Positions 1 to 13,114 of a DNA stretch of 64,000 nt are shown one piece after another. The notes below the pieces were generated by a model. It worked only from the letters and a program-made list of their open reading frames with translations. It was not told the origin of the DNA and did no database searches. Positions within the stretch are counted from its first letter, which is position 1; every line of letters starts with the position of its first letter. The DNA is from Siphlonurus alternatus (Eukaryota > Arthropoda > Insecta > Ephemeroptera > Siphlonuridae): NCBI GenBank assembly GCA_949825025.1, contig OX463778.1, forward strand, positions 25,911,551 to 25,975,550. The letters are read 5' to 3'. The translations under genes and the position numbers were made by a program.

Positions 1-3000
1 TCTGTCAATCATGTGTCAAGCCATCTGGATCTCGCTGTCTTCCTGATTACATCATCCGAACCAAAAAAAAAAAGTAATTAGTAAAAAGAAAAAAAAAAAA
101 AGGGCGACTTGAGTTCTCTTATAGTCCTTCTCTGGTATGCTGCTACAGATTCTGCAATTATCACAGGCGGGCCCTTCGAGAAAGTGAACTCCTTAAACTT
201 TCATTTTTATAAACGCGCGCTTATAATAAGAGTTATGCGAGGCCACTTTAAAATAGATCAGATACCCAGCACCGTAACAAAATTTGTATAAAAATGACCA
301 TTCATTTAACTTATTTATACATTTCTTTATCAAATTGATCGCCTTTGGTTAACACGAGTTCAGTTTTCTATATCTATCATAGAATCATACTGTATAAGAT
401 CAAATTTATATAGGTTGTAAATTTATTCGATATGTTTGAATGGTCAGACAAAATTTTACAACATACGAAGAAAATGTTTTATTATTGCAACAATCTCGCC
501 CACATCAGACATTGAGATCAAATTATTGTGTGGTAGTATATAACTTTGTGTATGCAATGATCGAGCAAAGGATATATAAGTGTTCTAGTTTTTTATCTTA
601 AACTTTCGGGAGGAAAACTGTTTTCCTTTTTTAGTACACTGCTTGAATTAATCAATTTAATTCAGAGTAATATAAACTAAGGTGGTATATGAACTCTGAA
701 TAGTCTGAATTTAATTCATGTATATATTATATTTTTTAAATCTCAAATTATTTATGGACAAATTTTATGTATTTTCATTTACAGTAACAATTTGCATACA
801 AATTATCCAATAAACATTTACTTTCATTTACAATAACAATTTGCATACAAATTATCCAATAAACATTTACTAAGTGTTAAAATTTCAGATTGTTGAACAT
901 TATTTAAAGGTGCGTTTAATAATAAACATGAGATTTTAGTCTTTTATGGGGCTCTTAAAGGACCATGAAACAGAAGGCTTAAAATTTCGTTAGGTGTGGA
1001 CCCAAAGTTGACATTGAGTCTATTTTGAGATATCAAGATAAATTAATTTTTATGTAACAATATAATCGCTTGCTATTTCCCAATTTTTAATACATCAACA
1101 TTCAACTCTTGAGTATAAGGGAGTGAAGACTTTACGCTCGTACAGCGAGTGTTTAGTTGAGAAAATTGCAGTGTGTTACATTATTCCTATATAGATTCTA
1201 ATGCAGTACATCGTTTAAATATTAACAATGTCCTTGCACCCCATTATAGGGAGAAAACGAACTGCATTACTTATTTAGACATTAGATCCGGATGTCTTGG
1301 AGTACTCAAAGTACAACCCAGCAGGAGGAATGTGTATCCGTGTATGTACCATCTGTGCCGCGGGCGTCCAGACGGGCGGGGTGAGCCCATGGGCAGGGCG
1401 CGGTCCGAGGCCACTCTAGGCCCTTGTGTGTTCCGGCACCGTCCCTCCCTCGCTGGCCTTCAGCCTCTGATCACCGCGGCACGCAGAGGATAACAACAGC
1501 CTTGGCGCTGCTCCGTGAGCAGGTGATAATGAAATTTATTGGAGCAGACACGATCAGCAACCGGCCAGATTTTGGAGCATTATTGACCAATCCATGAAAT
1601 AACAACAATGCAACATCAACACAATGCCGAAAACCAAGTTATAGTTAGCATAAAAGTATAAACTCATGGCTTATTGTAGCTAGATCTTTTTAATGGAAGT
1701 TAAAATCTTTCAATGCCCAGTGTGTATAATATATTATTTTTTAAAATTCCAAATATGGATACAGATACAGAAACCAAGATTACAAACATTTTTGCTTTAT
1801 AACTTTCAAAGTTGTATAGTCATTAGTATGCAGCATGGATGAAGTTAAAATGCAAGCATGAGAGCGCTAACATTGTGAATGCCGCTGACATCACATTAAG
1901 CTTTTTTTTATCCGGATTTTTAAAGATTTTATATAGTTTTTTAGATAGAAAATTTATAAAAATATTATGATTTGATTTTTTTTTTTTTTTTTTTTTAAAT
2001 AAGAATATTATATTCATGATGTTTATTGAAGTAGTCATAAGCCTATTCTATAGTATATTATTTTTTATTACAATTCAAAGAAATTTACATCTGGAATTTC
2101 AACTAACTTCTCACTGCTCTAGTTTTGAAAGTTGAAATAGTAGAAGCTATAATAGATATTAATTGTGATCTCGATAATTTACAACAAAGGCAACAAAAAT
2201 AAATTGTTACAGATATTGAAAAGAAAGGTTAAGTAATCAACAATAAAGAAAAATTTAGAAAGGTATTTTAGATAACGATAATATATAATAATAGAAATAC
2301 CTTATTATTATATATATCAAAAGCATTACATCATAATACTAATTATTAAAACTCATTATACATTATAACACGCAGTTTTTTTAATATTAAACAATAGATT
2401 TAAAGTAAATCAATGTACCTAACGTAAGTATTGATGAATAAAAATAATAATGTAGCATGATTAATTTTATTTGCAAACCACAAAGTTTTATAATACATAA
2501 TAATGAAGGTACTGCAGAAACAATAATAATTGTCCTTGGTTGCTTTCACTGCTATATTTACATACATATGTATTTTGTTGAGGCACGCGGCGGCGAACGG
2601 TAATTGCTTTGCTCTGGTTCGGAAGCTGGGAGGGCATAATATATTATGGTCCCGACGACGGCGGGAGGGCGGTAGGTTACGCCCCCTTGATGCACGAAGC
2701 GCGCTCTCTCTGCAGCAGCTCTGACTGACCATTAGCGGTTAATGAATGGACGGTCGATCGCGGACGTTGATGGATGAATTAACATAGTAATAAAACAAGG
2801 AAGGAATGTAAATCGTATTATTTCTTTCCTTCCGGGAATATTAATCGTAAGATTTGATAAATTAAAGATTATTACTCAACTTTTGTTGAATAATTTTATA
2901 ATAATGTATGTAGGTAAAAAAACAAAAAAAAAATACATAAATTTTACTGGACATTGAGAACACAACGTTATTAAATAAATATGTTACATGAGTAAGTATA

Positions 3001-4010
3001 TGAAAAATAAATTTAATGGATATTATATTACAAAATACTATATCACGTATCTCCCCTGGCAAGTATTTCGATCTATATATGGCAGTTTCCCAACTATTAT
3101 ACATATAATGTTATAATGTAACCAGTTATCACGTTGAATATTTTGTCACCATCGTTCTGTACAAAACTTCCGGGAGTATTCACTGAATATTAATATATAT
3201 TATACTATAACCTAAAGGTAACATATTGTAAAGGTGAAAACTTTGACACTTATGTAAGATAATGGCAAAGTACCAAGTATATACCAGGAACCATATACTT
3301 TAAGATGTGTTATAAATTGGTTTCGGTTTTTAACCTTATAAATAATGTAGAAGCATATGGCGTGAAAGGTATAAAAAAGCGTAATTAGAGAATTTCTACT
3401 AGTTACACTGCAACAGGTTGCGATGAAAGTGCATACCCACCAAGTACTACCTACCTAACAACAAGCACGATTTTATTCTCACGGTATTACCGTCCATAAA
3501 GGCGTGGGGGTCCCTCGGGGCAACAGGACGGGCGCGCCGGCAGCCGTGGTGGTGTGGCCGTGCCCGCTTGAGCATTCGCCCGCTAATCTGGAGCACCGTT
3601 GTGTAACGCCCGCGCTTTGCCGCCGCGAGGTCACGGGGGGCAAGGTCGCGAGAAAGTATAAGAAATAACAAGCAACCTGCTACATGTTCCACCACTAATA
3701 ACATAACAATGTACTTTTAAAATGACAATATTACCATTGTTGTCACTATTAAGGCGGGTACACTGTTCTACTATTCATCAAGCATCTTTGTTTTCGTAAT
3801 TTAATTTATACTATTTTTTTAACAAAAATCCATTGTTATCTTGCGTCAGTAAAAGAAATAATATATATTATCATTTTTTGTTTTGTTTATTTAAACAATG
3901 TTATTTTTTGACATTACTTTTGGCAGTCTAATTTAGTAGAAAATAGATTAACGATGAAAGGATATATGATTTTTTTTTATTTGTACCTGGGACGCCGCCG
4001 CCAGAGGGGT
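1..4010. other. AT-rich non-coding DNA with GC-rich patches
   Basis: No convincing coding exon is seen. The stretch is strongly A+T rich with A/T homopolymers, interrupted by four GC- and CpG-rich patches near 1330-1500, 2575-2730, 3480-3670 and 3985-4150. Open frames crossing these patches are short and look random. The patches could be distal promoters or 5' UTR exons of the plus-strand secreted-protein gene that begins coding at 4917, because that gene's first coding exon starts with a splice acceptor and therefore needs an upstream non-coding exon. Confidence 0.5.
773..870. repeat. 49-bp tandem duplication
   Basis: Two adjacent copies of a 49-bp unit (773-821 and 822-870) beginning TTTCATTTACARTAACAATT differ by a single base. 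It is a recent local duplication in non-coding DNA with no visible function. Confidence 0.9.
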
Positions 4011-4050
4011 GAAAGTATAAGAGCACGGGCGCGCGGGCGGGCGATCACAG
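4009..4050 (+). promoter_or_regulatory. Candidate TATA promoter for the secreted proline-rich gene
   Basis: TATAAGAG at 4016-4023 lies in a CpG-rich patch, and an initiator-like ATCACAG follows about 28 bases downstream. The first coding exon at 4913 opens with a splice acceptor, so a 5' non-coding exon must lie upstream, and this is the best-placed candidate. I could not identify its donor with confidence. A similar GAAAGTATAAG motif at 3651-3661 is an alternative. Confidence 0.3.
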
Positions 4051-4916
4051 CTGGCACGCGAGAGACCGCGCCCATCTCCGCTGCACAGATACCATCTACA
4101 ATCATAGCCGTTGGCACCTAGGGCACACGCACTCACACACGCCAAGAATGTGACTCTTGCGAATATTACCAACACTGCACAACGACGAGTATGCTAAACA
4201 CGCAAACTGTTTTGTAATGTTATTGCATATATTATTTTACCTTATACTTGACGTTGAAAAATTATATAATAATGATATACATTTCAAATGCCATAACATG
4301 TAATAATATATCGTTTTTAACTATATGTGGCTATTAAAATACTACTATATGTAATTTAATTCAAATTTATGAATCTATATCTTTTGTGTTGTATGTTAAT
4401 TATTCATTTGTTTCATTATTAAATCGTTAAATATGTATATATATAATGCATGTATGTTTCTAATATAACCATTTCAAATCAATGGCAATACAATATTTGC
4501 TTTTATTCTTCATGTGTATAGAACATTTCTTTAACACTGCTTAATATAAAAGTGAAATTAAATTAATTAATACGCCAAAATGAGATTAAAAAAATATAGG
4601 AATATAGTATTCATGTTTTAATATTTTTTTACCCTTTATAATTTAAAAACACACTCAGGTGGATTTTTTTTTTCTTAAAGACAAACGATACAACGTCCTT
4701 ACTGATATGATAACAATTATTTATATTTACGTTAATAACGTTAACGGCAAAGTTTTAGGTTCTCCTAAACATTCAGCTCTTTTCAAAAAAGTTAATTGTC
4801 CGATCTTGCTGCAGCTGCATGACGTTAGAAACAAAACTGAAAGTATAATATGTAGAGAACTTCATCAAGTTGTTTTGTCACTTTGTAAGTAGCGGCTGTT
4901 GTTTTGTTTCAGGTGG

Positions 4917-7864
4917 ATGTCGCTCCCCGGGCTCGCACTGCTGCTGGCGGCGGTGCTGTGCGGGGCAGTGTCCGGGGGCGGCTCGGAGGCGGCAGACCAA
5001 GGCTGGGTGCCCATCACAAATCCCTCAGAAGTAAGTGTGACGTCACATGGGAAAATAACGCATTTAATCGAAACCTACCTAAATAAACCGGAATCAATTT
5101 AAATTAATTTGATAACCTTCAGGCTATTTAATTATTTTCTTTGATCAAGTGTTTTTTTTATGCTCTACATTTATATTTATACCGTATTTTAACTAATCTA
5201 AATTAATTTCTCTGATATGATGAAATTTGTGGTATGGTATCTAACATATTTAGAACAACAATTTTATACATTTTTTTTTTTTTTGTAAAGACACTGCAAT
5301 TCAAATATAATAATTAAAAAAAAAAAAGTAGCAAGAATTTATTAAGCAAATAAAGATTTTAATATAAAACTAAAGTGATATTTTCAGCTTAATTCATCCT
5401 TGCTACATGCAATTTTGGCCTATAACCTTTAGTAGAACAAGTTACCTCTTGCTGAACCTCCTTTATTTCTGTACAGGCTCCTCGGTTCGGATCGCGAATT
5501 ATCAAACCACGACTGCCACGTCAGGAAGTTACTGCCGCGACCACTACAGTCACTTCCACTAGGGTCCCCAAGACGCCCACCCCGCGCCCCGTTACATCGA
5601 AAGCCCCCACCTCACGGCCTCTCTCTTCCAAAGCCCCTAAGCCGACCAAAGCGACGTCTCCCAGCCCGGAGCGCGCACGGCCGTCACGCCAAGAGCCCGC
5701 GAGTAGCACACCTGCCTCCGAGGACGATGAGGAGACCAAGAGTTTAGCGCAGCAAGTACAAGAGGGCAAGTACGGCCTCATTCAAAACGAACTGTTCGCC
5801 AAACCCCCTTCACGACCTGGCGTCATAAGCTACGTGTCCAACCCTGAGGTGCCACGCGATACCGAAGATAACCTGGGAGGATTACGTCCTGATGAGATTT
5901 GGCTCTCAGAAGGTCATGTCCTTGTCCTTTCTGGAGGTCCGTTGGGAGCTGAAGGACACTGGCAGCCCATAGACAACTACCAAGCACCTCCACGTCAAGT
6001 CAAACTTCCACCTAACCCTTCAGTACCTCCACCTTTCCCTGTACAACTACAAGATGGTGGACCTACAGGATTTGTAACTTCAAATGGAAGTAATCCGTTT
6101 TTATTTAGAGAAGCTCCGGGAAACTTCGAGCCGGGGAACGGAATATATCCACAACTTCCACCACCCCCACCGTTCCCCCGCCACAACGGCTCGCCCATTC
6201 CTCCCCCACCACAAGGCTTGTACCGACAGGAGAATCTGACTCAAGACGACGACGACCCTTCCATCTTTTATCCGCCGCCCTACGATTTCTCCTACCACCA
6301 CGATAACTCGACTGAAGTTCCTCCAGGTCCTCTTGTCCCTGGAATCGTATTACCACCTCCCCCAAGCTTCTTTGCACCTCTCAATCACTCAGCCAAGCCT
6401 GCACTGTTCATACCTGACGATATTCACAACCACGTAGACCCATATGAACTAGAACGTCAACCACCAGAACACTACAGCACGGCAATACCTCCTACACCTC
6501 CTACCGAGAATGAAATCTTTATGCCTGAATATCCAGTTAAGGAACCAAATGTTATCTTACATCATCATGGTAGCCCAGTGTACATAACTAAGAACATTAC
6601 CCCAACACGTGTGCACGTGTCACCACCTGAGAAACTGATTGTGTACGAGCTTCCCTCGGTATCGCTGCCCAAGGAGCGTGGTCCCGGTCGCACGGTGGTC
6701 AGTTCTACTCCCTCGCCCACAGCGCTCTACTATACGCTACCCACACAAGCCCCGGTCAAGCTGACCATCTATACTGCTACTCCTGCGCCGGAAGTGAAGC
6801 AACACCACACGCAAAGCATTTTCTATACTACACCGAAACCACAGACGTTCACGACCAAGAATTACTACGATCCCCCCAGCTCAACGCCGCAACCAATATT
6901 CTTATATCCCGACACTACCCCAGCACCAAAATACCGTACTACAACTCCCCCTCCAGTGTTCACTACTCAGAAAACTCAGAAAATCAAGACTACAAGTCCA
7001 AAGTACTTAACGTCATTCCAGCCCTCGCCTTATGACTATGCTACAACCACCCCAGCACCAGTTTATAACTACAACCCTGCACCTAAGGGACGCTATCTTC
7101 CGAATATTCAAGACGGGTACTATTACGATGCTCCCCAGGCTTACCAGCCTCCACGATACTTACCCCCACGTCCCGCTCAACGTCCTAACGAAGGCTATTA
7201 TTATCCACCCCCACAGCAGCAACAGTACTACAACCCTAGACCTGACCCTGGTTATTATTACCAACCTCAGCGAAGACCTGTGGCTCCTACCCCTGCTCCA
7301 GATTATAATAATTATTATTATCAACCCCCGCAAAGAAGGCCACAAGCTGAAGTTGGATTTTACTATCCACCTCCTCAACGTAATCAAGCTATCGTTTCAA
7401 CTACACAAAATCCACTTTTCAGTGGACTGTATACACCTCAAGACGAAAAATACATGGATGAAATAACAAAGGGTTACTTTACGTTGTTCGGACAGAAGCT
7501 TACGACCCCTCTTCCTCCACTCAAGTCCAACCCAGTGTCCTTACACGATGACACGAGGGTGAATTACCGGCAACCTTTACCGCCGATAAATCCAGACAGC
7601 GAGTTCATCGAGGTGCGAAGTGGAGGTGGGCGTGACCCCTCCGTGGTGTCGTATCAGCTACCTGGTGAGGGCCAGAGAGGACCAAGCCACTACTACTTCC
7701 TCACCCCAAGATTGGCGCACAGCCAAGGTGCCCGAGTACCAAGGGAAGATAAGATAACATCGCGAGAAAATGCGAGAGTATCTGAAACCCAAAAATCGAA
7801 CGTCGTTCGTTCTCCAAGACACAGTAACAATAATAAACGTTCACAGCCAAGTAAAAAGAAATAG
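4917..7864 (+). CDS. Secreted proline/tyrosine-rich extracellular protein (two coding exons)
   Basis: Coding exons are 4917-5030 (38 codons, phase 0, donor GTAAGT) and 5477-7864 (acceptor TTTCTGTACAG), giving 833 residues. The exon begins at 4913 after acceptor TTTGTTTCAG, so the 5' UTR is spliced; the first ATG of the exon is used. Residues 1-20 are a signal peptide (MSLPGLALLLAAVLCGAVSG). Then come a Thr/Ser/Pro/Lys-rich linker with an acidic patch (SEDDEE), a more ordered segment (about 145-220, motifs YGLIQNELFAKPPSRPGV and DEIWLSEGHVLVLSGG), and a long Pro-rich part with PPPP runs, TTTPAP repeats and YYYPPP/YYYQPQ blocks. Several NxS/T sequons are present and there is no membrane segment. 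The tail is basic and ends KKK. Composition suggests a secreted matrix, cuticle or mucin-like protein; the family is not recognised. The neighbour NAA15 is on the opposite strand and unrelated. Confidence 0.88.
5031..5476 (+). other. Intron 1 of the secreted proline-rich gene
   Basis: A 446-bp AT-rich intron with donor GTAAGTG and acceptor TTATTTCTGTACAG. It separates the signal-peptide exon from the single large exon that encodes the rest of the mature protein. Confidence 0.85.
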
Positions 7865-7980
7865 TGACATGTGATTTAAGTGACAATTTATCAACTTTAA
7901 AGTCAGTATATATTTAAAATATCTCAAAGACTTTTTATGAATGATTTTTTTTTAAATGACTTAAAAAACGAGATATATTT

Positions 7981-7986
7981 AATAAA
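7981..7986 (+). terminator. Poly(A) signal of the secreted proline-rich gene
   Basis: AATAAA lies 117 bases after the TAG stop (7862-7864) in AT-rich DNA. A second hexamer within CCTAAATAAATA follows near 8006. Either could direct 3' end formation. Confidence 0.55.
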
Positions 7987-8009
7987 AAGTAATTTATAAT
8001 TCCTAAATA

Positions 8010-10330
8010 AATATTTAGAGAGAAGAGTACATAAATCAATTATGAAATGTATCTTCTGTAGAGAAATAATTAAGTTATTACTAGCATTACGTAGAAGGTG
8101 CAATAAATGTGAGTGTGCTCCCGTGTATGTACAACACGGCAGGTCACCGCCGCAGACAGCACGTCACTCGGGCCCTCCGTTGATATCTCAGTTGGCAACT
8201 TCAAATACTTTTAACATTTTCCAAGTCATGTGTGAAATTTCAAAGCAGTGGAAACCGTAGTAACTTTTTTATTGATGCTTGTTCGCAAACATTCATTATA
8301 AATTTATTATCATAGAATTAATTCTCAACTGCAATTAAATCACCAACCATACAATGAGAGAAAAAAATGTAACAAAAAAATTAAAAGCTACAACAAAAAT
8401 TATAATTGCTAACAAGGTATAAATAGAGAGGCCACTGTGACGTCATATTAAATAAAGTGTATAACTTTGGTGTACTGCCAAAGCCTCGTTAATCAATCAC
8501 TTTGTGCTGTATCATCATCACCCAAGTCTTGTAGTTAATATTTTGTGTACTTTATATTATACAATAATAAAAAAACAAAACTTTATAAAATAATAAGAGA
8601 ATGGTCATTTTTATCATTGCTATATAAAAGAGAGTGAAAGGTACTAAAAGTCGTATATATATTATTATATATTTTTTTTACAAAAGTTTTCATATTATTT
8701 GCTCCAGTATCACATTTCATAATCATATAATAATAAACTAAATAGTAAAATAGCATCAGCAGCACCCACGCGAGACCAAATATTTATAATAATGATATAT
8801 CCCGCGCCCCCTCTCTCCTATATTAGTAATTTATTCTTTGATATAAGTTTCATTTTAGTTGCGGTTATGTCACAAATGAAATTGTAACAGGGTATATAGA
8901 ATCTAAGTGCTCAAATACCGTGACATACAGATATATAGCTTTCAAATTGTTATGTCATAACATCTACCTTAATCACGTATGCAACCATAAAAATATATTT
9001 TTCAAGGATATAATATAAAACTATCTTAATATTCAAGAACCGTCAAAATATAATAATATAAAATAAATATGGTAAGTCATTTTTTATAAACATGCTTATT
9101 ATTTTTTAAACAATTACTATTTAAAATTCATGTCAATATTTTTTATTTTCTTTGTTTTATTTTTAGAGTAATTCTAAATTCTATTTTTACTTCCTTAATA
9201 TAATAAATCATAATATAATACTATACAGTTGTAATGATTTATTGAGAAATAAATAAAAGGTAAGTTGTCTAAAATAACAAGTGCCGACGAGAAATCTGCA
9301 ATTGGCGATCGTGTTTTGCATGTTTCAGAAGACGAAAAAAAAAAAGAGGTGTGTCCATCGTCTTTTCCTTTCTCCAAATGGCTCGAGGAGGAAATTTTTA
9401 GTGGATCATTTGCCGGCAGTGAGCCAGCTTATACAACTCACAGTCAGATACACAGCTTGGCATCTATCGAGAGCGAAAGTGGTCACTGTGTCGCGAGAGA
9501 TATAACATAGAAAGTGTCAGCATCTAATATGACCTAACACAATGCATGTAACATTGTAATAATAATTTCTCTGCTCCAGGGAATGTACTTGCTATGATAA
9601 ACTGCATGTTCTGATTGTAATCTTATGCACCGGTCACGCGCTAGTATACAAGTACGTGATTCAGTTTCTCCAACTCGTAAGAAGAATTTTTATATGACTC
9701 AGCTATAACATTTCATATAACCGGAAAGATTTTATTTTTATTCTATTAGAACGTTAAAAAATATACATAATCTTTGATGGACTAGCTGTCTATATAAAAT
9801 GATAAATTAATTATAAGATGACATGACAATAATATTTAACCATACTATATGTCATAATTATGACGTCAAATTATGACAGAAATAATAATTTTTCTATCGT
9901 AATAATGTGAGATTTTTCATTGTTATAAATATACGCCTCTGTATCGATGTATAAAAAGGAACTGGAAATCTATGTTATTATGGGAGATATTACGTGCAGC
10001 GTTGACGCCCCGCATGCCGCGCTAACTCGCTCAATTAGACACTAACCACCAAGGGCAAATGTTGTGGTATTGCGACTGAACACGAACCAATTCATGAATA
10101 CCTGCAAGTGCATACCTATATATACTTCTAACAAATTTTAAGTTACTACATCGGAATTAGAAGTCGAAGGATTATAATAATTGAACATTTTATTAGTTAA
10201 AAAAAAAGGGTAAATAAGTTGTTTTTTTTTTTTTTACCCTGCATGTATCAACGATCAAATTAAAAAAATTTGGAAGCAACATTAGTCTACTCACTCCATC
10301 TCTAGATATGCGCTCATAATTGATTTAGTA
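8010..10330. other. Intergenic AT-rich DNA
   Basis: No gene is recognised. A GC-richer block at about 8100-8190 resembles the GC patches upstream of the first gene. The interval 9290-9508 is less AT-rich than its surroundings and open for about 80 codons, but it lacks an ATG or a known domain. TGACGTCA octamers occur near 8438 and 9861. Confidence 0.5.
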
Positions 10331-10615
10331 TTATTGTAGAAATGGAAAGAGCGTGCAAAGTTATGCTACCCTGATTTTTTAGAGCCCGGGAAGTATTTTA
10401 AAAAAATTATTGAAAGTCCTTTTTGTGACGTCACGCGGCGGCAAGTCCTATCTTTTTCTTAAGGAGCGGCGTCTCGTGACGTCACAAAAATAACTTTCAA
10501 TAATTTTTTAAAAATAGTTCCCGGGCTTTATAAAAAATCTGAAAAAAATCAGGGTAGCATAACTTTGCACGCTCTATCCATTTCTGCAATAAAAAAAAAT
10601 TGAGGACAATACTCC
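10331..10615. mobile_element. Palindromic MITE, CRE-centred family, copy 1
   Basis: A near-perfect inverted repeat of about 285 bp. Both arms carry GCAGAAATGG-like termini, a CCCGGGAA block and a TTATTGAAAGTYC block, and meet at a GC-rich centre with TGACGTCA in each arm. A second copy lies at 49899-50213, with about 90 percent identity by eye. It has no coding capacity. Confidence 0.85.
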
Positions 10616-10692
10616 ATTGTATTTAAACGAAATAATTAATTCAGTTAACTTCAGTAAAAAATATATACTTCTTTATTTGACTACGCAAATTC

Positions 10693-11067
10693 TTAAGGTA
10701 GAGATAATACGGATCAGCTGGCCCAATACTAAAAAAATCCCATTCATAAAAATTATGAAAAAAATTTAAAGTGTTCTCCTCTACATCCCCTATCAGTAGG
10801 TAAAATATCAGGTATACAAAAACGAGCTAGTTTTCGAGTTATTAATTTTTAAAGTTGGCCAATTTAACATGGAAGTTCTATTTCTCCATGTTAAATTAGT
10901 CAACTTTAAAAATTAATAAATCGAAAACTAGCTCGTTTTTGTATACCTGATATTTTACCTACTGATAGGGGATGTAGAGGAGAACATTTTAATTTTTTTT
11001 TTCATAATTTTTATGAATGGGATTTTTTTAGCATTGGGCCAGCTGATCCGTATTATCTCTACCTTAA
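10693..11067. mobile_element. TTAA-bracketed palindromic MITE, copy A1
   Basis: This is an almost complete palindrome of 375 bp including bracketing TTAA at both ends. Arms begin TTAAGGTAGAGATAATACGG and meet near 10874 around a CATGGAAGTTCTATTTC loop. A diverged copy with the same internal sequence is at 42347-42701. The TTAA boundaries suggest piggyBac-like target duplication, but the superfamily is inferred from the boundary only. Confidence 0.85.
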
Positions 11068-11216
11068 AGATGCTCGATGATAAAAATGGTAAAATTTGAT
11101 CGTAAGAATTCTAATTATACCTACTATCACGTTAGTTAATACGATGGTAGATGGTAGCTGAAAATAGCGTAAATTAACCAAAACCAAAAGGTTAGTGGTA
11201 ATTAGAAAGGAAATCC

Positions 11217-11220
<4 letters not shown>

Positions 11221-11282
<62 letters not shown>
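11221..11282. repeat. (TC)n microsatellite
   Basis: About 31 uninterrupted TC dinucleotides in intergenic DNA between two MITEs. Confidence 0.97.
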
Positions 11283-11284
<2 letters not shown>

Positions 11285-11587
11285 TCATAAATTTACAACA
11301 ATGAATCAATCCTTTATTAATTAACAAATTGAATACTCAAGTTATCGTCATTTTATTACCACCAACAAAATAATTTTATCCCCCGATGAGTTTGACGATA
11401 AATCGCATATTAAAAAAAAATGACAAATTCGAGAACAAAGCATGAGGCAACACCGCAAGCAAGCACCTCGCGCTTTCTCCCTGGCTCCATGTGATCCAGA
11501 TTAGAGTCGCTTGCCGCCCGGCTGGAGCACGCCGGCCCCTCCCTACTGTCCATGGACGTAGCAAGCATAGACGCGCGCTTAGGCCAC

Positions 11588-11919
11588 AATGGACAACATA
11601 CATGAAAAAATTTTATTGCAGAAATGAATAAATGGTACGAAATTATGCTACTCTGAATTTTTTCAGATTTTTTTGAAACCCGGAACTATTTTTAAATAAT
11701 TATTGAAAGTCCTGTGATTTCAGTTGGCACCCCTGCAGCCTTAGTAAAAAGGATAGAGACTGGACGCCTATTGACGCCTCCAGGGGGCGTGGCCGCACTT
11801 TCAATAATTAATTAAAAATAGTTCTGGGTTTCAAAAAAATGTAAAAGAATTCAGAGTGGCATAATTTGGTACCCTCTATTCATTTCTGCAATAAAAAAAT
11901 TTCATGTATGTTGTCCATT
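11588..11919. mobile_element. Palindromic MITE, GGACAAC family, copy 1
   Basis: Inverted repeat of about 332 bp with ends AATGGACAACATACATGAAA and its complement, followed inwards by TTTTATTGCAGAAATGAATA. The centre is GC-rich (GGCGCC-type motifs, GCCTCCAGGGGGCGTGGCC). A second copy is at 47565-47895. The inner arms resemble the CRE-centred family at 10331 and 49899, so the two families share ancestry; their centres differ. Confidence 0.85.
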
Positions 11920-12589
11920 CGACGTGATAAAATAATCAATTTATAGATTACTTATAAGTAATTTTTGTAATTAAGAATTTCACTCTGATGTTTTCATTAT
12001 TATATGATAATTATTTTTTAATGGAAAGCGACTCATTAATTTCAAATCTCGTAGGTCTTTAAATTTTACTTCTTCAAACTCTAATTTCAATTAAGAGTAG
12101 TAAATTTAAATCTCTTTTAAAATATTATTTTTTTTAAGGTCTGTCGCTATGCAGCCGGCCACCAGAGGCGCGACGTATGCCTTTTAAAAAATAATTATTG
12201 GATGAATTTTGTTCGGCTTCTTCTGCAGAACGATAAATTATATTCCATTTTTGATGATATAATGTTATTCATACATATAATCTTTAGGAAACCTGTTAAT
12301 ATAAATTCGTATCGGTAAGATTTTGATGACTTTATTAGTACGAAAATATACATATAATATTTCCCTACTTCCTCACAAGCCATTTTGCTGATTTCTTTTC
12401 GCCGCAGATGTACCGTACTGTACTGTACATTGTTCCATTGTTGGGGACGAGCGACCGGCCTGCACCTTGCTCGCTAGCGGTCAGGCAGGCGAGGCGGGCC
12501 ACTTGGCCTGCAGACTTTCACAAATTAAGGGTTGGCGCCTTGCGGCTCGCGCGACGCAGATATAATATAATCGCGGGCGGGACAGGGTA

Positions 12590-13108
12590 AATGAACCGAA
12601 AGGGAAATAAACCGAAGGGGAAATAAACCGAAAAGGAAATAAACCGAAGAGGAAATGAACCGAAAAGAAATGAACCGAAGAGGAAATATACCGAAATTTT
12701 TACTTGGCCACGCCCTCGCCACGCCTCCGTTTAACAAAGTGGTGGGAGGTATTGTAAAATCTGGCAACACTGTACACTTTTCGGTTTATTTCCTTTTCGG
12801 TTCATTTCCTCTTCGGTTTATTTCCTTTTCGGTTTATTTCCTCTTCGGTTTATTTCCTTTTCGGTTTATTTCCTCTTCGGTTTATTTCCTTTTCGGTTCA
12901 TTTCCTCTTCGGTTTATTTCCTTTTCGGTTTATTTCCTCTTCGGTTTATTTCCTTTTCGGTTTATTTCCCCTTCGGTTGATTTCCCTTTCGGTTCATTTC
13001 CGATTCGGTTTATTTCCTCTTCAGTTCATTTCCTCTTCGTCTCGCCATTTCCAATTCGGTTCATTTCCTTTTCGGCTCATTTCATTTTCGATTCATTTCC
13101 TTTTCAAT
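12590..13108. mobile_element. Foldback element built of an inverted 17-bp minisatellite (copy 1)
   Basis: The left array (12590-12697) has about six units of GGAAATRAACCGAARR. A unique core (12698-12780) contains two CACGCC-type blocks, an inverted CCTCC/GGAGG and CTGGCAACACTGTACAC. The right array (12781-13108) has about twenty units in the opposite orientation, TTCGGTTTATTTCCTTTTC alternating with a CCTC version. Units decay toward the outer right end. A second element with the same units and a related core is at 16138-16490. The open frame crossing the array is a product of the 17-bp period. Confidence 0.8.
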
Positions 13109-13114
13109 TGAATT

